This document shows, piece by piece, positions 1 through 7,463 of a stretch of DNA of 56,706 nt (within the stretch, counting starts at the first letter, position 1; each line of letters starts with the position of its first letter). The stretch comes from an uncultured Woeseia sp. (GTDB taxonomy: Bacteria; Pseudomonadota; Gammaproteobacteria; Steroidobacterales; Woeseiaceae). Both the position numbers and the translations under genes were made by a program. The notes under the pieces were generated by a model. The model worked only from the letters and a program-made list of their open reading frames with translations, ran no database searches and was not told where the DNA came from. The stretch is from contig CALALV010000189.1 of assembly GCA_937925605.1 (NCBI GenBank), positions 1-56,706 on the forward strand, read 5' to 3'.

Positions 1-930
1 CCGCCCGGCCGGCAGCGGCGAGCGGGCGTCGGTCGCGAGCGCCGCGACGAGGGCGCCCGGCTGCCAGCCCGGCAGCAGCGATTCCGGGTGGCCGTCTTCC
101 TCGGTCAGCAGCAGGCCGGCGCGCAGGCCCGCGAGTGCCGCGGGCCGCGTCGCGGCGAGCGGGCGGAGCGGGAATTCGGCCGATTCCGTCAGCGCCGGCG
201 CGCTGCCGGCGAGACCGCGCGCCGGCGGAAACCGGCCGCCGGTGTATTTCGCGATGTTCGACGCGCGCGCGAGGTAGGTCTTGCCGCGCGTGTGCAGCCC
301 GGCCACCCAGCGCCAGCCGAGCGTGTTGCTGGCCGGGTCGCCATCCAGCAGGTGCCGGTAAAAGAAGTCGGCGCCGAGTTGCCAGGGCAGGCCGAGCGTG
401 AACACCCAGATGCTCGCGAACCACATGCGCGCGTGGTTGTGCAGGTAGCCGGTCTCGAGCAGCTCGCACGCCCAGGCATCGAAGCACTCGATCCCGGTCC
501 GCCCGTCCACGGCCTCGTCGTAGCGCTCGCGCAGGCCGGCGTCGTCGTCGAGCAGCGTGACCAGTTCGTCGACGTCTGCGCGGTAACGCTGCCACAACCC
601 GGGCCGGCGCTGCAGCCAGCCCTTGAAGTAGGTTCGCCAGAAGACCTCCTCGACGAACTTTGCCGCGTCCCCGCCCGGATGCCGCGCCAGCACCGCGCGC
701 AGGACCTCCGTCTCGGTGAGCAGCCGGTGCCGCAGGTAGGGCGACAGTTGCGACACGTTGGCGCGGTTTTCCGGGCCGAAGTCGTAGTTGCGCCGGCGCG
801 CGTAATCGCGTCCGGCGCGCGGCAGGAACGCCTCCAGGCGCGCTAACCCCGTTTGCCGCGTGGCTTCGGCTGCGGCGCCGGGCGCCGGCATTGCATGCAC
901 GCTCGTCAGATTGTCCGTGTGCGCACTCAT
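1..930 (-). CDS. Photolyase/cryptochrome-like FAD-binding protein (3' end outside window)
   Basis: This frame starts at the ATG at 930 and stays open to the window edge, giving 310 codons without a stop. Residues 45-230 match the FAD-binding domain of DNA photolyases and cryptochromes: NVSQLSPYLRHRL (58-70), FVEEVFWRTYFKGW (92-105) and SNTLGWRWVAGLHTRGKTYL (201-220), which in the family lines the flavin pocket. The usual N-terminal Rossmann domain that holds the antenna chromophore is missing: only about 30 residues precede the FAD domain, and unassigned sequence follows it up to the edge. The ATG overlaps the stop of the upstream MerR gene (ATGA at 927-930), so the two are co-transcribed and probably translationally coupled. 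Light-driven repair or light sensing is inferred from the family; the missing C-terminus prevents a finer call. Confidence 0.85.
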   Translation of the reverse strand, partial: MSAHTDNLTSVHAMPAPGAAAEATRQTGLARLEAFLPRAGRDYARRRNYDFGPENRANVSQLSPYLRHRLLTETEVLRAVLARHPGGDAAKFVEEVFWRTYFKGWLQRRPGLWQRYRADVDELVTLLDDDAGLRERYDEAVDGRTGIECFDAWACELLETGYLHNHARMWFASIWVFTLGLPWQLGADFFYRHLLDGDPASNTLGWRWVAGLHTRGKTYLARASNIAKYTGGRFPPARGLAGSAPALTESAEFPLRPLAATRPAALAGLRAGLLLTEEDGHPESLLPGWQPGALVAALATDARSPLPAGR

Positions 931-1907
931 CGGTAGTCCAGGCCCTCAGCCTCGGCGACGCGCGCGAGGGCCTCCTCGATCAGTGCCCTGGCGCGCGCCG
1001 TGGTGACGTGCAGGTAACGGTGCAGGGCGGCGTCCTCCTCGTTGCGGTTCTCGCAGCCGGCGCTGTACAGCTCGAAGGCGCCGAGGTCGGCAACCAGCTG
1101 GGCAAGGTGTTGCGGGCACTCGCAGTCGACGGGCGAGGCAGCGTTGCGCAGCCCGGCGAGCTGTCGCTGGCTGAAGCGCCGTGCCGGGACTTCACCGTCG
1201 TCGGGCCACGCCTCCTGTTCCTGCGCCGACGGTCCGGGCCGGCGCGCGCCGCGGCGGCTGCGACGCTCCGGCGTGCGCAGCACCGCGGCGCGAAGCTCCT
1301 CGACGCTCACCGGCGCGCGCAGCACGACGATTCCCAGGTCACGCGCGAGCTCGACGTCAGCGCTGCGTCCGAAGCCGTACACAAGTACCGCGCGCAGCTC
1401 GTGTGCCGTCAGCAGCTCGCGCAGCTCGGCCACTGTCTCCGTGCCGAGCACCGCGCTCTCGACGACGATCACGTCGATGCGCTGCCGCGCGAGGTCGGCG
1501 AGCACGCGCTCCCGGCTGCTGTCGGCGACGACGAACTCGAGCGGCTCCGTGCCGCCTGCGCCCGCGAGCTGGGCCGGCAGGAAATCGCCGAGCACGGCGA
1601 CCCGCACGGCTTGCAGGCCGCCGTCCGACGCGGCGGCGTCGAGGCCGGCGAGCCGCGCGCGCAGCGCCGCGGTGTCGAGCGCCGCCACCTGGCCGATCGC
1701 TTCGCCCCGCTCGGTCAGCGTCGCGAGCAGCGCCAGCTTTTCGATGTCGCCCTCCGTGTAGACCCGCCGGCCGTTCGCCGCTCGCCGTGCGACGACCGCG
1801 CCGTAGCGGCGCTCCCAGGCGCGGATCGTGTGGTCGCTCAAGCCCGTCAGTCGCGCGACGGCGCCGATGCCGTGGGCTCCGTCTGCCTGTCGGTCGCTTT
1901 CGCTCAT
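927..1907 (-). CDS. MerR-family regulator with a degenerate C-terminal sensor domain
   Basis: The 326-residue product opens with a MerR winged-helix domain (about 13-75; IGAVARLTGLSDHTIRAWER). A Rossmann-like region follows (about 100-220), in the position where LitR/CarH regulators carry a cobalamin-binding domain. The DxHxxG cobalamin signature is absent, so B12-dependent light sensing is not supported. The C-terminal 70 residues form a helical segment with a CECPQHL motif (262-268) and a further Cys, which could bind metal or sense redox state. The gene overlaps the photolyase-like gene by 4 bp and is divergent from the EamA permease gene. By analogy with other MerR-photolyase pairs it probably controls its own operon in response to light or oxidative stress. 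That role is inference. Confidence 0.8.
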   Translation of the reverse strand: MSESDRQADGAHGIGAVARLTGLSDHTIRAWERRYGAVVARRAANGRRVYTEGDIEKLALLATLTERGEAIGQVAALDTAALRARLAGLDAAASDGGLQAVRVAVLGDFLPAQLAGAGGTEPLEFVVADSSRERVLADLARQRIDVIVVESAVLGTETVAELRELLTAHELRAVLVYGFGRSADVELARDLGIVVLRAPVSVEELRAAVLRTPERRSRRGARRPGPSAQEQEAWPDDGEVPARRFSQRQLAGLRNAASPVDCECPQHLAQLVADLGAFELYSAGCENRNEEDAALHRYLHVTTARARALIEEALARVAEAEGLDYR

Positions 1908-1966
1908 AGGTCGTTTCTCCCGGTCGGGCCGGGCGGGCCCGGCACGCTGGACTTCGTGACAGTGGC

Positions 1967-2005
1967 AGTATATTGTCTAGAAGAAATTTAAACAAATAGT
2001 AGACA
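1967..2005 (-). promoter_or_regulatory. Promoter of the merR-photolyase operon with inverted repeat
   Basis: Read on the minus strand, TTGTTT (1995-1990) and TATACT (1972-1967) are separated by exactly 17 bp, a good sigma-70 layout. An inverted repeat TGTCTA (1974-1979) / TAGACA (2000-2005) brackets the -35 element, with one arm in the spacer next to the -10. This island is A+T-rich within very G+C-rich DNA. The repeat is a plausible operator for the adjacent MerR protein, though its 20-bp spacing is wider than a classic MerR site. Confidence 0.6.
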
Positions 2006-2081
2006 GACCGATGCATTTTCCTGCAATCAAGCTGCTCATCGGCCGCGGCGCTCCCGTTGCGTCCGGCGGGAGCGCCTGAGC

Positions 2082-3041
2082 GTGCCGCGCGCGCCGCTGC
2101 CCCGCGACTGGGCGTCACTGATCGCGCTCGCCGTGCTGTGGGGCAGTTCCTTCCTGTTCATCAAGCTGGCGCTGGTGTCGTTCAGCCCCGCTTCGATCGT
2201 CGCCGGCCGGGTACTCGTCGCCGCCGTCGTGCTGTTCGCGCTGCTTATGGCCAGCGGCGCGCGCCGGCCCGGGTCCTGGCGCGACTGGCAGCCGATGCTG
2301 GTCATGGCGCTCATCGGCAACCTGCTGCCGTTCATGCTGATCGCGTCGGCGCAGCAGCACATCGATTCGGCGCTGGCCGGCGTGCTGATGGCGATCATGC
2401 CGTTGTTCGTGCTGCCGCTCGCGCACTACTTCATACCGGGCGCGCGCCTGACCGCGGGTCGCGTCGCGGGCTTCGTCGCCGGCTTCGCAGGCGTCGTCTG
2501 CATCATCGGTCCCGCGGCGCTCGCCGACGCAAGCGGCAACACGACCCTGTGGGCGACGCTGGCCATGCTCGGCGCCGCGCTGAGCTACGCCGTCAACAGC
2601 ATCTACGCGCGGCGCGTCGGCCTGCAGGACCCGATGTTGCTCGCGGCCGGCATGCTGCTGATCGCCGGGTTGTTCGCGCTGCCGTTCGCCGCCGCCGACT
2701 TCGCCGCGCTCGCGTTCGCACCGCCGGCGCCGCTCGCGGCGGTGGCGCTGCTGGTACTCGGACTGTGTTCGACCGGGCTCGCCACCGTGCTGTATTTCCG
2801 CATCATCCAGGGGCCCGGGCCGACCTTCCTGTCGCTCGTGAACTACCTCGTGCCGGCCTGGGCCGTGCTGGCGGGCGCCTGGTTCCTCGACGAGACGCTG
2901 GCGCTGACCAGCTACGCCGGGCTCGCACTGATCCTGGCCGGGATTGCCTTGAGCGAATTCGGTCCCCGGTTGCGGCAGACCCTGCGACGACGCGCCGCGG
3001 CGCGCCCTGAACCCGTGCGAATGGCAACGGAGGACGCATGA
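2082..3041 (+). CDS. EamA/DMT-superfamily permease
   Basis: This is a 319-residue inner-membrane protein with about ten hydrophobic segments arranged as two EamA repeats, roughly 12-145 and 155-300. Typical family signatures are visible near the N-terminus (LWGSSFLFIKLAL) and in the second repeat (LVNYLVPAWAVLAGAWFLDE). The start is a GTG at 2082, just before the first hydrophobic helix. Family members export amino acids, metabolites or drugs; the substrate cannot be read from sequence. The gene is divergent from the merR-photolyase operon and its stop overlaps the ATG of ubiG (ATGA at 3038-3041), so the two form a transcription unit despite having no obvious functional link. Confidence 0.85.
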   Translation: MPRAPLPRDWASLIALAVLWGSSFLFIKLALVSFSPASIVAGRVLVAAVVLFALLMASGARRPGSWRDWQPMLVMALIGNLLPFMLIASAQQHIDSALAGVLMAIMPLFVLPLAHYFIPGARLTAGRVAGFVAGFAGVVCIIGPAALADASGNTTLWATLAMLGAALSYAVNSIYARRVGLQDPMLLAAGMLLIAGLFALPFAAADFAALAFAPPAPLAAVALLVLGLCSTGLATVLYFRIIQGPGPTFLSLVNYLVPAWAVLAGAWFLDETLALTSYAGLALILAGIALSEFGPRLRQTLRRRAAARPEPVRMATEDA

Positions 3042-3817
3042 CGAGCGACACGACGATCGACGCCCGCGAGGTCGACTATTACACGGAGCTGGCAGATACC
3101 TGGTGGGACCGCGACGGCCCGTTCTGGCCGCTGCACAAGCTCAACGCCCTGCGCGTCGATTACATCCGCGACGTGCTGTGCCTGCACTTCGGACGCGATC
3201 GTGGCGCCGAGCGGCCGCTCACAGGCCTGCGCGTTCTCGACGTCGGCTGCGGCGGCGGCATCCTGTCCGAATCGATGGCCACGCTCGGTGCGTCGGTGAC
3301 CGGCATCGACGTCGTGGAGAAAAACATCCGGATCGCGGCGCTGCACGCGCGCGAGGAGGCGCTCGACATTGCCTACCGCTGCGCCCCGGCGGGCGAACTC
3401 GCCGACGCGGGCGAGCAGTTCGACATCGTGCTCAACATGGAGGTGGTCGAGCACGTCGCCGACCTCGACCGATTCATGCAGGATTGCTGCCGGCTGACGC
3501 ACCCGGACGGCGTCATGTTCGTGTCGACGATCAATCGCACGCCGCTGTCGTGGCTGTTCGCTATCGTCGGCGCGGAGTACATCCTCGGCTGGCTGCCGCG
3601 CGGCACGCACCGCTGGAGCCTGTTCCGCAAACCGGCCGAAATCCGCGAGCGACTCGCCGCGGACGGCTTCGCCGTTCGCGACATGACCGGCGTCGCGGCC
3701 AACCCGTTTCGCCGCAGCCTGCGCCGCACATCCCTGACGGCCGTCAACTACATGCTGTACGCGTCGCGACGCGCACAGGCGGACACGCCTGCCGGTTATT
3801 CTTCGTCGGCGCCGTAG
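3038..3817 (+). CDS. ubiG: Ubiquinone biosynthesis O-methyltransferase
   Basis: The 259-residue product is a class I SAM-dependent methyltransferase of the UbiG family, which performs both O-methylations of ubiquinone synthesis. The start has the typical UbiG sequence EVDYYTELADTWWDRDGPFW (11-30), followed by SAM motif I LDVGCGGG (67-74) and the downstream acidic residue in GIDVVEKN. The family segment NMEVVEHVAD and the C-terminal amphipathic region WLPRGTHRW, used for membrane association, are present. Length matches characterised UbiG proteins. It overlaps the EamA gene by 4 bp, and its 3' end overlaps the convergent cytochrome c gene by 22 bp. The presence of ubiG means the organism uses ubiquinone and hence aerobic or nitrate-type respiration. 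Confidence 0.95.
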   Translation: MTSDTTIDAREVDYYTELADTWWDRDGPFWPLHKLNALRVDYIRDVLCLHFGRDRGAERPLTGLRVLDVGCGGGILSESMATLGASVTGIDVVEKNIRIAALHAREEALDIAYRCAPAGELADAGEQFDIVLNMEVVEHVADLDRFMQDCCRLTHPDGVMFVSTINRTPLSWLFAIVGAEYILGWLPRGTHRWSLFRKPAEIRERLAADGFAVRDMTGVAANPFRRSLRRTSLTAVNYMLYASRRAQADTPAGYSSSAP

Positions 3818-4269
3818 CGGTAGGTCGGGTAGCGGTACGTCGGCCGCGGCTTCAGCGAGTATTGCTGCTGCAGGAACGCGACGATGTCGACCAGCTGCGA
3901 CACCGTCATGACGTCGTTAAGCGCCGGCATCAGCGACTCGCCGTCCTGGGTCAGTTCCTCCTGCCGGAAGCTGCGCGCGAGGCGGTGCGTGGGATTGACG
4001 ACCGACGTGACCAGCTCCTCGTAGGAGCGGATGCGCGTCACCTCGCCGCCCAGCGTGTAGCGTACGGGACCCTCGGCTGCGGGCGCCGGCAGGTCCACGC
4101 CCGCCACGACGTGGCAGGACGTGCACTGCAGCGCGACGAAAGCCTCCTGGCCGCGCGCCGCGTCGCCTTCCGGCAGCACCATTGCCGCGTCCGGCGAGAT
4201 CGGGCCCTGGCAGGCGGTGAGCAGCAGCGCAGTCACGGCGGCGGCAGCGCAGGCAATCGGTCGTTGCAT
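3796..4269 (-). CDS. Cytochrome c lipoprotein
   Basis: The 157-residue product has a lipoprotein signal ending in the lipobox LLTAC (Cys20), so it should be anchored in a membrane facing the periplasm. A single c-type heme site CTSCH lies at 49-53, and Met113 in the segment SLMPALNDVM is the likely sixth ligand, giving a class I monoheme fold. The C-terminus VDIVAFLQQQY resembles the final helix of small cytochromes c. The tail carries an almost duplicated YRYPTYRY segment. It is convergent with ubiG and the ends overlap by 22 bp. An electron-carrier role is inferred from the heme motif; the partner enzyme is not encoded nearby. Confidence 0.88.
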   Translation of the reverse strand: MQRPIACAAAAVTALLLTACQGPISPDAAMVLPEGDAARGQEAFVALQCTSCHVVAGVDLPAPAAEGPVRYTLGGEVTRIRSYEELVTSVVNPTHRLARSFRQEELTQDGESLMPALNDVMTVSQLVDIVAFLQQQYSLKPRPTYRYPTYRYGADEE

Positions 4270-4370
4270 GGAGACTCTCCCCGTGGATCGAGATCGTGGG
4301 CTGCATTAATACCATGCCAGGCGGCACGGCGTCAGGCCCCGCCGGCGCCGCGCGGCCGTGTTAGGATGCG

Positions 4371-4487
4371 CTCCTCCACAGGGGTGGCGACGGCGCGGGT
4401 GCGCCGCAAGCCTGAGATCCGCCGCGGACTGCCGCCGGGCGGGAACCCTCACGACCTGATCCGGGTAATGCCGGCGTAGGAAGAGGA
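4371..4487 (+). promoter_or_regulatory. TPP (THI-box) riboswitch
   Basis: The leader contains the conserved thiamine pyrophosphate aptamer blocks in order: the GGGGTG strand (4381-4386), CTGAGA (4412-4417), ACCCTC, the CCTGATCCGGGTAATGCCGG block (4455-4474) and CGTAGGAAGAGG. P1 pairs CTCCTCC (4371-4377) with GGAAGAG (4479-4485) with one mismatch. That 3' strand is also the Shine-Dalgarno of the ATG at 4495. Closing P1 with bound TPP should therefore hide the ribosome site directly, which implies translational control with no separate expression platform. A -10-like TAGGAT at 4362-4367 would put the transcript start at the aptamer's 5' edge. Confidence 0.95.
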
Positions 4488-4494
4488 TTCCGAT

Positions 4495-6594
4495 ATGTAT
4501 TGCAGGTTGAGCACCGGGCCGCGCTACGCGGCCGTTCTCGTTGCCCTCGCCGCGCCGGCGCTCGTCGTCGCGGACGACGCAACGGCGATCGAGGAAATCG
4601 TCGTGACCGCCGACTTCCGCGAACGCGCGGCCGCCGAGCTGCCTCCGTCGATCAGCGTGCTCGGCCGTGACGCGATCCGGGCGCGCGGCGTGCAGCACTT
4701 CGAGGAGCTGATCTTCTCGGTCCCGAACTTCAACTACTCCGGCGACGGCCAACGTGCGCGCTATTTCCAGATTCGCGGCATCGGCGAGCTCGAGCAGTAC
4801 GAGGGCGCGCCGAACCCGTCCGTCGGTTTCCTGCTCGACGACATCGACTTCAGCGGCATGGCGAGCATCGCGACGCTGTTCGATATCGAGCAGGTCGAGG
4901 TGCTGCGCGGGCCGCAGGGCACGCGCTACGGCGCGAACGCGCTGGCCGGCCTCGTTTACGTCGAGTCGGCCGACCCCGGCGACGCGCCGGGCCGGCTCGA
5001 GCTGACGGCGGGCGGCGACGGCGCGCGCGCCGGCGGCGGCGCCGTCGGCGGCGGGGACGAGGAATCGGGCTATCGCGTCGCCGCGCACTACCACGAGCAG
5101 GATGGATTTCGCGACAACGCCTGGCTCGGCCGTGACGACACGAACGGCCGCAGCGAGGCGATGCTGCGCGGCAAGCTCGCGTGGTCCACGGGGGGCTGGC
5201 GGCTGCGGCTCGCGGCGACAGCAATCGACGTCGACAACGGTTACGACGCGTTCGCCATCGACAACAGCCTGACGGTGCTATCCGACCGACCGGGCGAGGA
5301 CGCGCAGCAGAGCACCGGCAGTTCGCTGCGGGCCGAGTGGCGGGGCTCCGACGTCGTCGCTTTCACGTCGATCACGACCGCGGCGTACTCGGACGTCGAC
5401 TTCTCTTTCGACGCGGACTGGGGCAACCCGCAGGCCTGGGAGCCGTACGTCTACGATTTCATCTCGGCCAGCCGTCGCGAGCGGCGCACGCTGACGCAGG
5501 AATTCCGCCTGGCCTCCGGTCCCGACGGCCGGCTGCTGGCCGGGCGCGCCGACTGGCTCGTCGGCGTCTACCTGGCGCAGCTCGACGAGGATTTTTCATC
5601 GCGCAACAGCGGCGTCTACGCCGACCCCTTCGTGCCGTTCGAGTTCACGGTCGACGACGAGCTGGCCAGCGAATTCGCCGCCCTCAGCACGGCCGTTTTC
5701 GGCCAGCTCGACGTCGAGGTCGGCGACGCGGGCCTGCTGAGCGGCGGCCTGCGCGTCGAACGACGCGACGCCGACTACCGCGACAGCGCCGGGCTGGCCC
5801 TCGGCCCGAACGAAACGATGCTCGGCGGCGAACTGCGCTACCGGCACGACTTCGGCGAAGGGCTCTCGCTGTTCGCCGGGCTGGCGCGCGGCTACAAGGC
5901 GGGTGGCTTCAACCTCGGCGCAGTGCCGGCGGGCCGCCGCGAGTTCGACGCGGAGACGCTCTGGACCGTCGAGGCCGGGGTGCGCGCGCGCTTGCTCGAC
6001 GGCCGGCTGAGCTGGAACACCGCGCTGTTCTTCAATCGCCACGACGACCAGCAGGTACGCAGCTCGTTCCAGCTCGTGCCGAACGATCCGGCATCCTTCG
6101 TGTTTTTCACCGACAACGCGGCGACCGGGCGTTCGATCGGCGCGGAATCGGAGCTCGCCTGGACCGCGGGCGAGTCCTGGCGCTGGTACCTGAGCGTGGG
6201 CCTGCTGCGGGCGGAGTTCGACGAGTTCGTGACGCCGCAGCTCGACCTGTCCGGGCGCGACCAGGCGCACGCGCCGCGCTACACGGCCGCTGCCGGCGGC
6301 GAGTGGCGGCACCCGTCCGGCTTCTTCCTGCGCGCCGATGCCGTGGCCCGCGATGCGTTCTACTTCGATGTCAGTCACGACCGGCGCTCGGCGCCCTACG
6401 AACTGCTCAACGCCCGCGCGGGCTATGCCGCGGACAGCTGGCGCGTGCAGCTCTGGACGCGCAACCTGTTCGACCGCCGCTACGCGGTGCGTGGCTTCTT
6501 CTTCGGCAACGAACCGCCCGATTTCCCGAACGCCGTCTACACCCGCCAGGGCGATCCCCGCCAGCTTGGCGTGACTTTCGACATGAGGTTCTGA
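4495..6594 (+). CDS. TonB-dependent outer-membrane receptor, probably for thiamine
   Basis: The 699-residue product has a signal peptide ending near VVADD, a TonB box EEIVVTA (33-39), a plug domain (about 45-160; VEVLRGPQGTRYGANALAG) and a 22-strand-type barrel ending in the aromatic C-terminus VTFDMRF. It would import a substrate across the outer membrane using TonB energy. The TPP riboswitch directly upstream and the thiamine-binding protein, PnuT-like permease and kinase genes downstream point to thiamine or a thiamine precursor as substrate; that assignment comes from context, not from the barrel sequence. The ATG at 4495 lies 8-9 nt after the GGAAGAGG Shine-Dalgarno contained in the riboswitch. 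Only 1 nt separates the gene from the next one. Confidence 0.9.
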   Translation: MYCRLSTGPRYAAVLVALAAPALVVADDATAIEEIVVTADFRERAAAELPPSISVLGRDAIRARGVQHFEELIFSVPNFNYSGDGQRARYFQIRGIGELEQYEGAPNPSVGFLLDDIDFSGMASIATLFDIEQVEVLRGPQGTRYGANALAGLVYVESADPGDAPGRLELTAGGDGARAGGGAVGGGDEESGYRVAAHYHEQDGFRDNAWLGRDDTNGRSEAMLRGKLAWSTGGWRLRLAATAIDVDNGYDAFAIDNSLTVLSDRPGEDAQQSTGSSLRAEWRGSDVVAFTSITTAAYSDVDFSFDADWGNPQAWEPYVYDFISASRRERRTLTQEFRLASGPDGRLLAGRADWLVGVYLAQLDEDFSSRNSGVYADPFVPFEFTVDDELASEFAALSTAVFGQLDVEVGDAGLLSGGLRVERRDADYRDSAGLALGPNETMLGGELRYRHDFGEGLSLFAGLARGYKAGGFNLGAVPAGRREFDAETLWTVEAGVRARLLDGRLSWNTALFFNRHDDQQVRSSFQLVPNDPASFVFFTDNAATGRSIGAESELAWTAGESWRWYLSVGLLRAEFDEFVTPQLDLSGRDQAHAPRYTAAAGGEWRHPSGFFLRADAVARDAFYFDVSHDRRSAPYELLNARAGYAADSWRVQLWTRNLFDRRYAVRGFFFGNEPPDFPNAVYTRQGDPRQLGVTFDMRF

Positions 6595-6595
6595 C

Positions 6596-6844
6596 ATGCG
6601 CGTAGCCTGCGATATAAGCCTGTACCCGTTGACCGAGGACTTCCTGCCGCCGATCCGCGACGTCATCGAGCGGCTCAACGCCCACGAGGCCATCGAGGTC
6701 GTGACCAACCCGATGAGCACGCAGCTGCACGGCGAGTACCGCGCCGTCATGCGGGCGCTCGAGGCGGAGATCGGCGCGACCTTCGAGGCTCTGCCCAAGG
6801 CGGTCTTCACCATTCGCATCCTGAACAACCCGCACGGCGACTGA
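6596..6844 (+). CDS. Thiamine-binding protein, YqgV/YkoF-like (DUF77 family)
   Basis: This 82-residue cytoplasmic protein belongs to the small MTH1187/YqgV family, a ferredoxin-like fold related to the thiamine-binding domain of YkoF. Recognisable parts are the opening strand VACDISLYPLTEDFLPPI and the segment VVTNPMSTQLHGEY, which in the family contributes to the ligand pocket. There is no signal peptide, so it should bind thiamine or hydroxymethylpyrimidine inside the cell as a buffer, chaperone or sensor rather than as a periplasmic receptor. The gene starts 1 nt after the receptor stop and lies 7 nt before the permease, within the TPP-controlled operon. The family call is good; its precise task is inferred. 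Confidence 0.85.
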   Translation: MRVACDISLYPLTEDFLPPIRDVIERLNAHEAIEVVTNPMSTQLHGEYRAVMRALEAEIGATFEALPKAVFTIRILNNPHGD

Positions 6845-6851
6845 GGTCAGC

Positions 6852-7463
6852 TTGAGCGCGATCGCGGGCGACCTGCTGGCCGAGATCCGGGGACTCGCGC
6901 CCCTCGAGGTTTTGGCCGTCGCGACCGCGATCGGCTACCTGTTGCTCGCGATTCGCGAAAACATCTGGTGCTGGCTGTGCGCGGCGATCAGCACGAGCTG
7001 CTACGTCTGGCTGTTCGTCGGCGCGCGCCTGTACATGGAGTCCGCGCTGAACGGCTTCTACCTCGCGATGGCGGGCTACGGTTTCTGGATGTGGCGTTAC
7101 GGCGCGGGCCGGGAACGGGACCTGCCCGTGACTTCCTGGCCGGCCGCAGTGCACTTCGCGGCCGTCGTCGCCATTGTCGCGCTGAGCGTCGCGAGCGGCG
7201 CGCTGCTCGAGCGTTACAGCGACGCGGCGCGGCCCTACGTCGACTCCGCGACCACCTGGGCGGCGGTCTGGACGACTTTCCTCGTCGCACGCAAGGTGCT
7301 CGAGAACTGGTGGTACTGGCTCGTCATCGACGCGGTGTCGGTCTGGCTGTACTGGGACCGCGAGCTGCCGCTGACGGCGCTGCTGTTCGTCGCCTACCTC
7401 GGCATGATTCCGTTCGGGCTCGTGGCCTGGCGGCGCAGCTACCGGGAGGCGCGCGCGGCGTGA
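6852..7463 (+). CDS. pnuT: PnuC-family permease, probably the thiamine transporter PnuT
   Basis: The 203-residue membrane protein has about seven hydrophobic helices and the Pnu-family core: the Trp-rich start NIWCWLCAAISTSCYVWLF, the RLYMESALNGFY segment and the WMWRYG helix end. Pnu proteins are facilitated-diffusion vitamin channels driven by intracellular phosphorylation of the substrate. PnuC carries nicotinamide riboside, while PnuT homologues in TPP-regulated operons carry thiamine. Location in this operon and coupling to a kinase gene favour PnuT. The start is a TTG at 6852 with GAGG about 5 nt upstream. The stop overlaps the GTG of the kinase gene (GTGA at 7460-7463), so transporter and trapping enzyme are translationally coupled. 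Confidence 0.85.
   Translation: MSAIAGDLLAEIRGLAPLEVLAVATAIGYLLLAIRENIWCWLCAAISTSCYVWLFVGARLYMESALNGFYLAMAGYGFWMWRYGAGRERDLPVTSWPAAVHFAAVVAIVALSVASGALLERYSDAARPYVDSATTWAAVWTTFLVARKVLENWWYWLVIDAVSVWLYWDRELPLTALLFVAYLGMIPFGLVAWRRSYREARAA

Noticed and set aside
1..846. Plus-strand frames at the left edge
   Set aside because: They are Arg/Ala-rich shadows; the minus strand reads as a convincing photolyase FAD domain through the same DNA.
927..1907. B12-dependent CarH/LitR photoreceptor
   Set aside because: The domain order is suggestive but the DxHxxG cobalamin motif is absent.
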